From Epiperipatus broadwayi (Eukaryota; Onychophora; Udeonychophora; Euonychophora; Peripatidae), in NCBI GenBank assembly GCA_028023455.1, contig JAQFVV010012499.1, positions 1,928,584-1,992,583 of the forward strand: a DNA stretch of 64,000 nucleotides. The letters run 5' to 3'. The translations under genes and the position numbers were made by a program. Positions 46,305 through 59,321 of this stretch are shown here, in pieces; the stretch's first letter is position 1, and each line of letters opens with the position of its first letter. The notes below the pieces were generated by a model that did not search any database, was not told the origin of the DNA, and was given only the letters and a program-made list of their open reading frames with translations.

Positions 46305-48256
46305 ATGTTAAAACGAAGATTTGCATGGGTTAAATATATAAAATACATATTTTGCGGGTTCATCCATGTTAAAAACTTTTAATATTAATATACTGATGTT
46401 TCAACATGGTCACACACGCCATCCACAGAGTTATTAAAGGTAGAAAGATGGTTGTAGAGGCGCTACAATCACTGATTTGAATAAAATGTTAAAATTCCAC
46501 CAATAGCAAAAAATGTTAAATTTAGGAATGTTTTTTAAAAAAATCTTTCCAAATAGGAGGAAGTTTGTATTAATCATCTCGCTTATTGATACAATCTGGC
46601 CTTTTAAGTGGCTTCTCTAATTTTGCATTGGTAGAGATTATCACATCTGGATATGATCCTGGTACTAGAAAAATCAATTTTATGACCTGAATCTATAGTA
46701 TGGAGTGAGAGTGCTGATGATGATGAGTGTTGTTTAACTGCATTAGCATGCTCATCTCTCCTAACACTGATGCGATGATTACTCATACCTATGTAAGAAG
46801 CTTTACAATTTTTACATGAGATTTGATAGACACCATGAGATTCAAGAGGGATTGGATCCTTAGGCTTGGTTATTATATTGCTGATCTTTTGATGAGCAGA
46901 AAATGCTGTATCTATATTATAGCATTTTAATATACGTTCGATACTGTCTGTAGTTCCTTTTACATATGGAACACAAATACTAATAGCTGATTTATCATCT
47001 TTTTGTTTCCTATTTTGTCTATTTTGGGCTTGAAATAGGTTTTTTTATAAATTTGTAATTATAACTATTTGCTAATAAAACATTATTAATATGATTTATT
47101 TCTTCTTTCAGATGTGTCTCATCTGAAAGGTTAATTTCTCTATTTAAAAGAGTTTTGGCTACAGAAACTATCTGAGTTGGGTGATGATGAGAATGGAAAT
47201 GTAAATATCTGTCTGTGTGTGTATCCTTTCTGTAAATAGAAAAAAATAAATTATTTAGTGTTCTGGTGACTAGAACATGAAGAAAAGGGAGTTTTCCATC
47301 AGACTCTGTCTCCATTGTAAATTTAATATGAGGATGCATATTATTTAAATGTAAGAAAAAATCATCTAATTTATTTTTTCCATGTTGCCATATGACAAAA
47401 GTGTCATCTATGTATCTGAACCAAATGAGAGGTTTTAAAGATGATGATTCTAAAGCACGAGTTTCTATATATTGCATGAATAAATCAGCTATTACTCCTG
47501 AGATAGGTGAGCCCATAGGAGTACCAAAAACTTGTCTGTAATACTGTCCATTGTATACAAAATATGTATTTAAGAGACAATGTTTAATTAAAGCAATAAT
47601 ATGGTCTGGTAAATTGCAATGTTGTGAGATTATATTTAAAGCTTCATCATTTGGAATGTTTGTAAACAAAGACACGGCATCAAAACTGACCAGAATGTCA
47701 TTAGCATTAATTTTTAAACTTTTTAAAACAGAAATAAAATGAAAAGAGTTTTTAATATATGATTAAATAGATGGGATTGTAGGTTTAATGAAATCCGATA
47801 AGTATCTGGCTAAAATATGAGTTGGAGAACCTATTGCACTTACTATTGGATGAAGGGGGGTATCTGGTTTGTGAATTTTTGGAAGTCCATAAAATTTTGG
47901 ACAGACACAAGATTTTTCACGAGGGATTATTTTATTTTTTATCTCTGTTTCAATAGGTGATTTATTAATAATAGCTTTTGTTGTTTTTTTCCAAATACGT
48001 AGTATGATCTCTTTTTGATAGTTTATAGGTTTTATCATTAAGCAGATCTAAAATTTTATTATGGTAAATGTCACGATCCATTACATTTTTTGCTATTGGT
48101 GGAATTTTAACATTTTATTCAAATCAGTGATTGTAGCACCTCTACAACCATCTTTCTACCTTTTATAACTCTGTGGATGGCTTGTGTGACCAAGTCGAAA
48201 TGTCAGTATATTAATATTAAAAGTTTTAACATGGATGAACCGACAAAATATGTATT
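46305..48256 (-). mobile_element. Penelope-like element PLE-1 with inverted terminal repeats
   Basis: Inverted repeats of ~175 bp (46342-46516 and 48083-48256) flank a PLE gene on the minus strand. Their inner ends, CCACCAATAGCAAAAAATG, touch the start codon of the gene on one side. About 37 extra bases with GCATGGGTT lie outside the left repeat only, as in the fold-back derivative at 24.4 kb. Both outer sides are TTTATATATA-type sequence. The element lies inside LINE-3, whose coding sequence continues on both sides. Confidence 0.85.
46604..48081 (-). pseudogene. PLE-1 reverse transcriptase and GIY-YIG endonuclease, nearly intact
   Basis: The gene starts at ATG 48081 (MDRDIYHNKILDLLNDK, the usual PLE N-terminal helix). 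It changes frame near 47980-48000 at an A7 run. The reverse transcriptase continues with FYGLPKIHKP (about 47880), PIVS...GSP and SFDAVSLFTNIP (motif A, about 47650-47690), followed by GTPMGSPISGVIA (motif B), FRYIDDTFVIW (catalytic YIDD, about 47400) and LPFLHVLV. Then comes a GIY-YIG domain (GVYQIS, CKNC, SYIGMSN, about 46785-46850) ending near 46604. Breaks seen: one in-frame TAA at 47763-47765, the shift near 48000 and another near 47019-47035. All catalytic blocks are present, so this is a young but dead copy. Confidence 0.88.
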
Positions 48257-48261
48257 ATATA

Positions 48262-48306
<45 letters not shown>
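48257..48306. repeat. (TA)n tract at PLE-1 border
   Basis: An almost uninterrupted TA run separates the PLE from LINE-3. Confidence 0.95.
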
Positions 48307-48311
<5 letters not shown>

Positions 48312-48319
48312 CAAATTAT

Positions 48320-48966
48320 TTTTATTCTCAATAATAGTTCTTTATCTCTCCAACTCCCTAATTTTAATTAATGCATCTATTCCACTACCCCATTCCTTGG
48401 CACTATAACACTCGCTAATTCTCCTAACACAATCATCCCATCTTTTGTATAAGTACACAGACATAAATTCTTTATCCATATATTTTGTATACAATAATGC
48501 TTTCTCCCCCATCTTGTTGTTTGTACTTTACTCATAACCCAATTAAATACTTTTTTGGCTCTTCTCTTATTATCCATAAATTGTAATTTACCAAACATTA
48601 TCATTTTTTTTTCTGCATCTCTCATATAAAAAAACATGACCATCCCATTTCTGTTTGAATTTCTTCCTTTGCTATCCACAAATCTGCATCTAATGCATGT
48701 TTTCCTACTACTCATTATACTTTTTCTAAGTAATCTAACACCCCTTTACTAACACATAACATAGGATTACCATAAGTTAATCCTGCTATCGCCACTCTCT
48801 TCCATACAATTCTAGCTACATTATATTTATTATATGAAAACATTGTTAATTTTTTTATCAGTCCTTTTCTTTTCTTTGCTTCATTTATTGATTTTTTCAC
48901 CCATTTATCGAAGAAATTTCTCTGATTACTTAAGATGATTCCCAAATAATTATACCTATTCACCAC
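48320..48966 (-). pseudogene. LINE-3, reverse-transcriptase tail (split by PLE-1)
   Basis: The first part (48966-48715) reads RYNYLGIILSNQ ... WKRVAIAGLTYG. YLGI is the motif that follows the catalytic core in non-LTR reverse transcriptases. One frameshift at 48715 leads to a second part (48715-48377) with MIMFGKLQFMDN and a RWGRK block. After another shift, SGIDALIKIRELER runs up to 48320. The frame then resumes beyond PLE-1 at 46300. The group is CR1/L2-like by its motifs; exact clade assignment needs a phylogeny. Upstream sequence to about 49020 may contain a little more of it. Confidence 0.65.
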
Positions 48967-49385
48967 ATTTAACTTAATATCCCCCAGTTACTCTACACAA
49001 AGAACTCCAATGGACATTATTTACATTACATTACAATAAATATAATTATTAAAATACATACATGAAATATAATTACTAAAATACATATATGTATATAAAA
49101 ATCATTAAACTCCTTGCATCCCCCCATAACATATATATTTATTATAAATAATCTAAAACAAAAACCAATAATAATAGTAATAATCCCTTCCTTCTATTTT
49201 TAAAATTATAACTCTAAATTTTTTAACAATCTAACAATTCCCACTTTCCTCTTAATTGTGCTGGACCTTTAACCATGTTTACACATTTGTTTAAATTTTC
49301 TTGAATACATAAAGTCTCATAATATTTTCTTTCCTTATAATTTTTAACATACTTTATTACATGAACATTTGTTTCACAATTCATT

Positions 49386-49505
49386 TTATGCCCAGTATCC
49401 AAAAAGTATACATGGCTCTGCTTTTATATTCTTTCTGTTAATTGTCTTATCATGCTTCCTTCCTCTTTCCATGGTAGTCTTTCCTGTCTGACCTATATAT
49501 GTCAT
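49386..49505 (-). pseudogene. GIY-YIG remnant of a third PLE lineage
   Basis: The minus strand encodes TYIGQTGKTTMERGRKH followed by a short basic stretch to a stop at 49386. YIGQTG, then an R and an H, is the second half of a GIY-YIG nuclease of PLE type. The GIY half upstream is frame-shifted. It differs from PLE-1 and PLE-2. Confidence 0.6.
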
Positions 49506-49725
49506 GGTGCAAAGTCACAACTAATTTTATAAATGAACACTAGCTATTTTAAATATTACTCATCCTTTTTAAGTTACACATCCATTTCCCTAAAGATTTA
49601 CTACTTTTATATCCTATCTTAATATCATCAGGTAATTTTCCTTTTATCAATGTCTTATATAAATGCTCTGAATATGGAACTGAAATATACTTACTATTTT
49701 ATGCCTCTTCCTAATACTATCTTTT

Positions 49726-49869
<144 letters not shown>

Positions 49870-50161
49870 TTCTAAAAGGTTATACAAGTTACATTTGACA
49901 CATAGTTCTTACATATAAATTAGTTTCACAAAACTGCATATGTACAATGATTTGATCAGTAACTGTATGCGTTATCAAACTAGAAGTCTCTAAGCAAAAA
50001 AAAAGTTCAACAAAATCAATGATGATCACTCAATCATATGATAATATTCAATTAGATATACTTCAATTAAATTAAATCAGGAATGCATCTAGTTTGTGTC
50101 AGTTGGCTTTAGAACTGGCACAAGGATCCATGTTAGATATAGTTTTTTTTTGTTAGTGCTT

Positions 50162-53100
50162 TTATATAAGTTCTTGTATATTCCAGGTGTCAATGTACTT
50201 AGATTGATCTGTAATCTTCATGTCTCTTTCACGTATGGTTTGCAGCTTAATTCTGAATGTGTTTGGATGTCTTCTGGGATTATAATTGTATATGAAATTA
50301 CACCTTGTACACCATAAAGCATAGAGTAAAAATGTGCAGATTCTTATTTCAGCAAAGATACCCCTTTTAAAAGAGTCAAAAAGAGTTTTCATATTGATTT
50401 TTTGATCCTTGAGTGAAGTGCTAATAATTTCACGAATGTTTTCTAGACTTGAGCATGAGAAAAAAAGGTGGTTTTGTGTCTCTGAGTCCTTATGGCAAAG
50501 ATTACATATATTGTCTATGTCTTTATAGTTTCTTTAATATTTCAAAAAGTGTTGTGTAGGTAGCAAGTCTAGATTTATCTTTAGGAAAAAGTCAAAATAT
50601 TTTGGTTCAAGTGACCATAGTTTGAATTTGTGACATAATTGTTTAAAATTAATATGAAGTGGAGTTTGTATATCATCTTGATTTGGATGTAGAAGTTGAT
50701 AAACTTCCCAATATTTATATTTGTCTTGTGGTACTTTAAAGTTAAGAGTGTGAATTGTTAATAATGGTTTAAATAGTGTGTTCAGATATCCTTGGAGAGG
50801 AGGTGGTCTATCTGTAGGGGTAATCTTGGCAGCAATTTCTAAATATGGAACTTTTTGTGCACATGTAGATATTATGTTTAATGTTTTTTTGTATCCTGAA
50901 GACATGTATTGAGTGAAGGCCAAGGCCATTTTGTGAAAGGGGTTTTCTTAGGCATTTTATTGATTTCAATATTTTTTTCCCCAGAATAATTTTCTGCATA
51001 AGGAGTCTATTTTATTTGTAAATGCCTTGGTATAAATGATTGTTGGAGTAAAATAAGAGATTTTTGTAATCACTAGCATGTTAAGCAAGGCCATTTTTGT
51101 ATATAGAGAGAGGTAGGCTTTGGAGAGTGAATTGACAGTCTTTTCCACTTTCTCTGTCAAATTTTTCTGTATGAGCGATCTCATAGGTGAATGTCGTAAA
51201 TAAAATTTGAACCCAAGAAATGCGCTTGGTCTACCTTTGAAAACTTTATTAATGCTATTACCGGTGAAGATCTGCCATGCAAACGATTTCTCCATATTGA
51301 ATGTTAGCTTGTATTCTTTTGTAAAATTATTAAGTATCTTAAGAAGTTTGGGAATTTGTTTTTGAGATGATAGAAATATTGCTATATCATCCATATATGC
51401 GATACATGAGATGTTGTCATTGATGGTGGGCACGTAGATTCCTGAAAATTCATTTTCTATTATTTTTATAAGAGGGTTGATATAGGCAGTGAACAGTAAG
51501 GCACTGAGAGATGAGCCCTGAGGAATGGACTGATGTGGCACTATTGGTGGTGAAGTTTTCCATTTAAAGAAACATAAATCTCACAGTTTAAAAGCAAGTT
51601 AGCAAGCAAGTTTAGATATGCGTTCGGAACTGAGTATTTTTGCAGAGTTTTAAAGAGAGTACTGATGGAAATCATGTCAAAAGCAGCTTCAATATCTAGT
51701 TGAATAACAACTGGACTGTATTTTTTTTTTATTATCTCTAACAGTTTCTATAGTTGACTTGAATAGAAAGGCTTCCTGTGCTGTTGAGGATTCTTTTTTG
51801 GCAAATTGCATTTTTGATAGGTTTGGCAAAATGAATGGCTCTATTTTATCTTTTATCACTGATTCTATTATCTTTATGCCAAGGGAGCACATTGAAATTG
51901 GATGTAGGTTAGTGGTGTTTGAGATTAATTGTTTCTTTTTCATAAATGGCACAAGCATAATTTGATTTAAGCCCTGTATTTTATAGATGCCTTTAGTGAG
52001 GTAGAAGACTAGGTTAAGCATGTATTGTGCAGTGATTTTATCAATATGTTTGTATACAAACTTGGGAATTCCATCTATGCCAGGATGACATGAATCTGGC
52101 ATCACTTCTATTTTTTTAATGAAATCTTTTAAAGAAATTTTAAATTCATTTTCTGATCTATCTTGTGAAAAGGCCATTAGACTTGGAGAGGATACCCTCT
52201 GGAATTTTTCTCTATAAAATATGTAAAGCTGCTCCAACATAAAATCTCCATAGACAATTTCAGTTTGAACTTTAATAGCTGATGGGACTTGCACCTGGGA
52301 GGGGTGGCCTAGCACCCATCTAATGAAGTTTCTGGTATACTTGTGTGGCTTATTTTCTTTTTAATGGAGATATATTCTTTAAGCTGGTTTGTTAACTCTT
52401 AATATGTCTTCTTTAAAGCCATCAGACAGGGATGATTGAGATTTGATTGAGAAGTGCCAATAATTTTTTATAGGTATCATCCATAAGCTTTAGTAATTTT
52501 GTTGGGGATGTTGTTGTCCTGGTAAGATGATCAATATTAAATGAAAGCAGGTTAGTAAAAGCACACCATGCTTGGACTGGATCCATTGTAATATTCTTCA
52601 ACTTGTGAAGATATATGTATACTTCTGAAAAAAGATATTCTGGTGTGCGTGATGGTAGTAGAACTCTGATGGTTGTTCCTGTATTAATTGTTGTTCTACT
52701 ATCAAAATTAATTTCCAGTGACACTAAAACAGCTGCATGATCAGAGAGGGGGGAATTCTTTAATTGAATGCATATCATATTATGTAATGATGGCGAATAG
52801 AAAACCAGATCTATAAGTGAAGAATGTCTACCATTGTTAAATGACATGGCCTTCTCCGGCAGAAAGTCTCTTCCACTCATCATCGGAAAGGACATCTGAT
52901 GTAACCATTTGCTGGTGAAGGTCTGATATGTCATGTTGAAATCTCCCAAAATAATCGTCGGATACATAGCCTTTATGAACCTAGAGTTAAGTGTTGTATA
53001 ATTCTATTTATAATAGTGGGACCTGGGGAGATATAAACAATTGCTATGTTTAAGGTAATGGCTTTATGAGTGAATGTAATTAACAGCAAGTGTGCATCAA

Positions 53101-53368
53101 TATGTAGGATTTTGAAAGAACTAAATGGGCAGGTTTTATCAATGATAAGGCCTGTACCCACTGATGAAGTGTCAGATGTGTTTGAGAAGGCTGTAAAGCC
53201 CTTGGAATTTAGCTTGTCTGTAGGGTTGATTAATGAGCCACTGTAGATTTTTGTTTCGATAATGCCCATTATCTGCGGTTTACCAATGTCATACCATTTA
53301 GCAAGGAGGTCAATTTTTTGTGGGGAGTTTAACCCTCTAACATTAAAATATCCTATTTTAATATCCAT
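50162..53368 (-). pseudogene. LINE ORF2: APE endonuclease and reverse transcriptase, several frameshifts
   Basis: The start MDIKIGYFNVRGL (53368) opens the APE endonuclease: NVRGL, IETKI (about 53250) and, after a shift near 52980, ILGDFNMT (about 52940), SLIDLVFYS (about 52810) and SDHAAV (about 52735). The reverse transcriptase follows with CHPGIDGIPKFVYKH (about 52080), the catalytic LDIEAAFD (about 51685-51710, in a shifted frame), PQGSSLSALLF (about 51510), catalytic AYMDDIAIF (about 51380-51405) and FLGFKFYLR (about 51210). The C-terminal part contains NGLGLHSIHV and LYALWCTRCNFI (about 50320), which resembles the zinc-finger-like tail of L1-type proteins. It nicks target DNA and copies the element's RNA. 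At least four shifts break it, and several lie at long A/T runs. Confidence 0.8.
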
Positions 53369-53499
53369 TATTTGTATGTGTGTGCACGTATATATCAGAA
53401 TCTAAGCCTAGCATAGGAAAGTTTTATTCTAAAATAAAGTTAAATATTTTAATAAGGGAATCTGTAGTATATTTTAATGGATCAATAAATATGCATTGT

Positions 53500-54866
53500 T
53501 CAATTATTGTCTGTAGATTTGAGAGAAATATCATTGGATCTCATTTTCCTGTCTGTGAATGGATTTTCAAGTGAAACTTTATTTATGTTTGTAATACTAT
53601 CAATTTCCTCTTCCATTGGACTATTTTCTGATGAGTATGTGGCAATTAGAGAGGCATTGTAACTTTGTGTGATGTTAGATTTTTTTCTAGAGACTGGAGG
53701 AGGGAAATCATTATCACTACTTTCACATTCTAGAACCATGAGTTTCTTGGGATTATTACCTGATTTTTTTTTAGGTGGCCGACCTGGTTTTCTAGTGATT
53801 TGAGGAGTTTCTACAATTTGTAGGGGTGGCAACACTGCAAGCGATTCCATTATTTTGAGAGATGTTTTATTAAGAGGGGGTGAGATTTCTGGATTAGGAG
53901 AGGAGGAAACTTCAATGCTATCGGACCCTGTAGTATGTAGAATCACCTTTCCACTATTGCTAATGTTAATATCATTTTTTCCCTCAATATTATGGTCTGT
54001 CGATTGCACATCTTCATCTACAGTCACTTCTTGATTACTATGAAAGTTTTCTTTTGGGCATTGATGTAAGGGGGATGCACTCATATTACCATTATTACAA
54101 TATAAAGCCGGACAGTTACTAATAAGATGACCACATTCTTTGCAATGAAACCATTGCGGTTTTAGACCGTTTATAACAAGAAATAATGTCACTTCTTCAT
54201 CTGCAACTTGTGTTGGAATATTTTCAGGATTAATGTTCTCTCCCAGTTTTACTTTAAATTTATAATTATTACCAAATATTGGGATGGCTGTATTTTTAAT
54301 CTGTAAAGGCTGAAAATCTATCACCTTCCCGAATGGTTTCATAAGTTTAATGAAATCTGTTTCTGAGTAACCTAGGTAAGTTTTTTTAATTAAACCAGTA
54401 ATAAAGTTTTCTCTGTTGGGATTGACTACAACTAATGTGTATTGCCCCAGAGTTTTCATTTCTTGTCGGAACAATTCTTTGCCTTCTTTGTTTACAAATT
54501 CAATAACCAGATAATGCGGATTCGGATAATCTCCCACATGAACTATCAAATTCCATAGTTTTTTATTATTTATCTCTTTGAATAGAAGATCCTTAGGGAA
54601 TCTATATAGCGAACAGTTTCTATCTGTAATTGCTATGACAATGGAGCGTTCAGTGAAAAAATGTTTAAATGAATTGAAGAGTTCCTAGGGATCATCTGGT
54701 TAAACACTTCAGATATTTTATTAAGGCTATCATTAGACCAAGGCTCTTTTATTGTGTTAACATAGGTTTCAGTGGTTTTTGGGGTAAGATCTAGTTTCAT
54801 CAGATCTCCTGCTGTAGAATGGTGAAATCTAGGCACTAGCTGTGTTTTCCTTGAGAAAACAATCAC
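53500..54866 (-). pseudogene. LINE ORF1: nucleic-acid-binding Gag-like protein
   Basis: The main frame (54549-53500, 349 residues) is preceded by an in-register piece (54866-54633) displaced by one shift at a run of six T's near 54655. No ATG with an open upstream context is evident, so the start is uncertain. The protein has a C-C-H-C knuckle with unusually tight spacing (CKECGHLISNC, about residues 137-147 of the main frame). It also has an AT-hook-like RKPGRPPKKK (about residues 256-265) and a serine/asparagine-rich tail. LINE ORF1 proteins coat the element RNA. The AT-hook could help binding to A+T-rich DNA, which is speculative. Confidence 0.75.
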
Positions 54867-54869
54867 ATA

Positions 54870-55170
54870 TTATTTTCACTTTTTTTTATAACCGTTGATG
54901 GTAATTTTGCAACTTGTGCATAAGCACTTTTAAACATGTCTGAGCTGACCGACATCATGGCTGGATGTTGGACATCTAAGTCCATTATGCAATCAATCTG
55001 TGTTGCCTTTTTGTATTTCTCTTCTTTTTTTAATTAATCTATTAGTTTTCTATTTTATAGTTATTAGAGATATAAAACTCTTACCTATACTCAGTATATT
55101 TTATGATATTTTAATAAATTGAGGAGCACGATCTGAACGAGTGGTAAGCTAGAGGCGACCTCTGGTGCTA
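54870..55170 (-). other. LINE 5' untranslated region (probable)
   Basis: This part lies between ORF1 and the upstream (ATT)n. Its distal end is less A+T-rich (AGGTCGCCTCTAGC), as expected for an internal promoter region. No specific site can be named. Confidence 0.4.
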
Positions 55171-55172
55171 TA

Positions 55173-55173
<1 letters not shown>

Positions 55174-55227
<54 letters not shown>

Positions 55228-55228
55228 T
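55174..55228. repeat. (ATT)n microsatellite at LINE 5' border
   Basis: About 18 ATT units, the same motif and orientation as the tract at the other end of the LINE. Confidence 0.98.
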
Positions 55229-57887
55229 CTAAAAAAATTAATATTGTTTCTTTTATATCTCATACTAACATAATCATTTTCAACTTCCAATTTTTGTTCA
55301 AAGACTTTTTATATATTCAATGTTATCCTGTCATTTCTTAACTTAAACCCTTTCAAAGTTTCTACTTCCTGTGATCATGGCTGGTATGAATTGGAATCAA
55401 TTATATCCTAAATATGAGATATAAAAAATATAGAGTAACAATGATTAATAAACTATTTTGTCTCCTATGTTCCAGTTGTTTAAGATTTTCACTCACTTGA
55501 TGAGCTTCTAACTCTAAATCCCTATATTGATCAAAATTCAAGTTATTATTCTGTAAAACAAAAGCTTCCATAAGTTTTGTTTTAATTAAATAATTACCTG
55601 AAAACCAGTGATGGTTCTATTTTTTTAGTGAATCTATAAACTGATTTATTGAACCACAATATATTTTTTCAATGACTTCCATTTCTTGAAATATGATAAT
55701 CTTAAAATTCCAAATTATTAATTCTAGAATTTAATATCTGAAATTTAGCATGCTGATAAAGAAACAACATTTTGTAGTAATATTTCTGGAAAAGGACTTA
55801 TTTTTAATGCAACTATTATTTTTCCATTGTTAGTGATAAGGTGAAACAAACTTCTTGAAAACAATAAAAACTGACTCAATGTCTATGATAAAATATAATT
55901 TTAATTTTTACATATTTTTCTCTTTAATTCAAAAATGTGAGAGTCAGATTTTAAAGTTTATTCGATCAATTATAAACTTTGACCCTTGTAAATCAAAATA
56001 TAACTATTTACTGATAATAACGACGGTACATACAATAAAGATATATATGAGGTTATAGAGACCTGGGCCAAGTGATGAGTGCTGGTTTTATACAAAAAGC
56101 ATTTTTGAGTTCATCTGTATTTTACTGTATCTTTATTCACGTGATTTTAAAAAAAATGTGTGGTAGCAAGAATATTATTTAACAAAAGGTATTACACATG
56201 AGAAAGATAAATAATAAATAAAAAGTTTATCCATATATAGTGAATGTAAAACAATAATGAAAAAAGAATAATAAGCTGAAGCTTTTATAGATAAAAAAAA
56301 TCATTAACAGCATTAAAAAACTACTTATATGGAAATATATATTTTTTACAAATTATTTACATCAATAATTGTTAATCATATTATTCTTATAGAGAATCCT
56401 GATTCTTCTATAATTATATGTTAAAACTTTATTTATTATTTTGGTATAAAATCACTTCATTCCAAAGAAAATATAACATAACTATCTCTCCCTACTTCCA
56501 CAAACTGTATAAAAAATTCTGATTTACTGTATACAATTTATTCTAGATTTATTAACTGCAAGAAATAGTTATTACTGAAAACTGGATAGTAGTAATATAT
56601 TCAAATCCCACTTTCTAATTATTGGTCTTTAATTTAAAACCTTGGTGATGGGTAATGAACAAAAACTAGTCAATTTCGATGTGGCACTACTATCTAGTGA
56701 TCACTAATTGCTCAAATTTATAATGGATAGATTTGCATAATAAAATAAGTGAATTTACATCTATTGAAAAAATAATAACTTGGAATAGCATTTAGCTAAT
56801 ATTTAAACATTGTTTTCTATTCGTTGCTTAAAAAATGTTTACCTTTGTATAATTAGATTAAATGTCATTTCATACAAAATATACTAAACTACAACAAAAT
56901 AAAATAGAATCACTATAGCAAATTCTTTTGTGGACATGAAAATAATTGATATTTATTTATAATTGAAAATATCCCAACTTGAAAGCTATAAAAAATTTTG
57001 GGTTCCAAGTGCTTTGCTCAAAGTGTCATGCATTGACCATTTCTTGTGAAGATCATAATAACTTAAATTGTACATGAAAAAAAATATATGTGTTGTTACT
57101 GTATATGTATTAAAACAAAATGATGCTTTAACAATAAAATTGTTTGTAGATACTTAAAATGTAACATTAAAGCCCATCATTTTAAATTAATCATTCCGTT
57201 ATCTTAACTATCTGGAAATTAATGCATCATATTTCAACTATAATGTGAATATTACACCTTCTCAACAAAAGGTGAAGACTGCATCACAAATGAATTGCAA
57301 TGTTGTTGTTTTTTTTTGTTTTTTCACTTAAATTTATTTCCCAATCCAATTTAATAATAAGCCATCCAATTACGATAAATCATGTACTCATTTACCAAGT
57401 AAAAGCAATTGGCTAAATAGGTTGGCTATAGGACAGTTAGTTAAAAAAAATGTTCTAAGGCTATTAATGAAAATTTCACACACCATACTGAAACCCTATC
57501 TCACTTCGTAATACATAGACATATTGACTAGAGAAACATTTTGAATTTCATTATTATTATTTTTATGGTAATAACTATTTTTGAAATTGTAGACTTAACA
57601 TTTTTTAAAATATATTCATTTAATAGATGAAAAAATTCAATTTACAATGGAAAAAAATAATTCAATTAATTACAGGGATATTAAAATTAAAAAGATAGTA
57701 AAGAATTACAGAGTAAATATTGAGACAAGTATATATAAAAAAGTACATATATGGATTATTAAATAATTGGCAATCTAATATAGAATATGTACATAAAATA
57801 TATATTATAATAATAGAATAATGAGAGCAATTAATTTATGTTTAGGGAATAAATTATTTGAAGAAAAATGAATAATATAAAGGAAGA
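55229..57887. other. A+T-rich DNA, one relic resembling the hammerhead of the palindrome
   Basis: At about 56058-56110, CTGGGCCAAGTGATGAGTGC and GGTTTTAT resemble the 1.89-kb ribozyme (TGGACCAACTGATGATTGC and GGTTTAGC). But C3 of the core is G, GAAA is lost and the UH site is gone, so it cannot be active. Nothing else is recognisable; a 67-residue frame upstream has no family signature. Confidence 0.4.
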
Positions 57888-58808
57888 GGCAATGAAAAAT
57901 GATTATCCAATAAAATTTATTAATAAATTATGTAGTAAAAAAATATTAAAAAAACAAAAAGAAATTTGAATAAAAAAAAGATGTATGAGGTAATATATAG
58001 TAGTTACAATTTATCAAAAAGTAATTTCTTTAATTTAAAAAAAGATAAGAAAGGATGTCAACAAAAACATACTCATTTTGTGATATAAACAAAAGCAAAA
58101 GTACATAAATAATGGTGAATCACTGCCACTTTGAGAAAATTACTGATTAAGCAATCAAAAAATTAATTATAAAATATTAAATGAATAAAAATTATTTAAA
58201 AATAAATTACATATAAAAAATATAAAGTTAAAATTAAAAAATAAAAGCAACATAAAAATGAGTGCTTAAAAAAACCTTGACAATTAACTATACTGAAAGA
58301 ATCTGTTAGGACACCAGGACAAGAGAATTAAAACTGGGACAAATCCAGAAAAACAAGAATGTTTGGACACTCTGGCCCAATCCAATAATTTGGCTCCTGA
58401 ACTAGGAAAGGTTTCCCATGCCTGATTTAAATGCTGTTTCCATCTTGTTTTTAATTTATTTTTTGTTGTACCAATATATGACATATTCTTGATATCTTTT
58501 TTACAATCTAAGCATTCACTTATATAAATTCCATTCATGTTTTCAATATTTTTATTTTTGTTTCATTTATCAAATTGCCTAGGTACTTTTTGTACATTGG
58601 TATAAAAAATAAATTGCTTTTCTTTTTATATTTTTTTTAAACATCCTTCATTATCTTTTTTAAATAATTTTTTTTTTTTATAAATTGTAACTATTGTATA
58701 TTACTACATACACATCTTTCCTTTAATTCAAATTTCTTATTTTTTCAATATTTCCTTTTACTACAAAATTTATTAATAATTTTTATTGGATAATCATTTT
58801 TCATTGCC
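57888..58808 (-). mobile_element. PLE-4 fragment with inverted arms
   Basis: The arms 57888-58060 and 58638-58808 are inverted repeats (outer ends GGCAATGAAAAATGATTATC and its complement) around a GIY-YIG coding piece. The right arm, read on the minus strand, looks like PLE linker coding sequence (NDYPIKIINKF), so here the inverted repeat includes coding DNA. The reverse transcriptase is absent. Confidence 0.7.
58284..58538 (-). pseudogene. GIY-YIG endonuclease domain of PLE-4
   Basis: The 84-residue frame starts MNGIYISECLDCKKD, continues to MSYIGTTKNKLKTRWKQH and ends in unrelated sequence. GIY and YIG with a following R and H, and a Cys pair between them, are the hallmark of the PLE nuclease. 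It is the third or fourth distinct PLE lineage here. Confidence 0.8.
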
Positions 58809-59321
58809 ACTTTGATGATAACTAATTATAAACATATCATTTTAATAACAGAAAATTATAATATATAATATTTCACTGTTCTTCATTTTTCAATAGGTAA
58901 TATACATCCAATGAAGATGTGCATTTTTTGTTAATGGAAACAACTTTGTTTTTATATTTATTTTCACAATTTTAAAATATTAAAATTTCATTTTTGAAAT
59001 TGTAATCATTAGAAAACTTTAATAAAGATATAAAATATAAATTAATTGGAAAAATTAATTAATTAATGTTAGTTAGTACAATACACCATGTTTACTCTCA
59101 CAATGAATTAGACATAGATTGCTGAAATAGATTAGTGGTGGGTCAGCCCAAAAAAAGTAAAGGGCCAGTTCCAACCTGTGGGCCAGGAGTTTCCCATATA
59201 TGTTTTAAATGATAAGAATTCAAATATTTATATACATAGTAAAGAATTTGGACATAAAAATTATATTAAAAATGTTAGAAAAAGTTAAATTATATAGAAA
59301 AAAAATTTATAGGAAAGTTTA
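58809..59321. other. A+T-rich DNA
   Basis: No feature was seen. Its last seven bases, AAGTTTA (59315-59321), are the left target duplication of the neighbouring TIR element. Confidence 0.5.
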
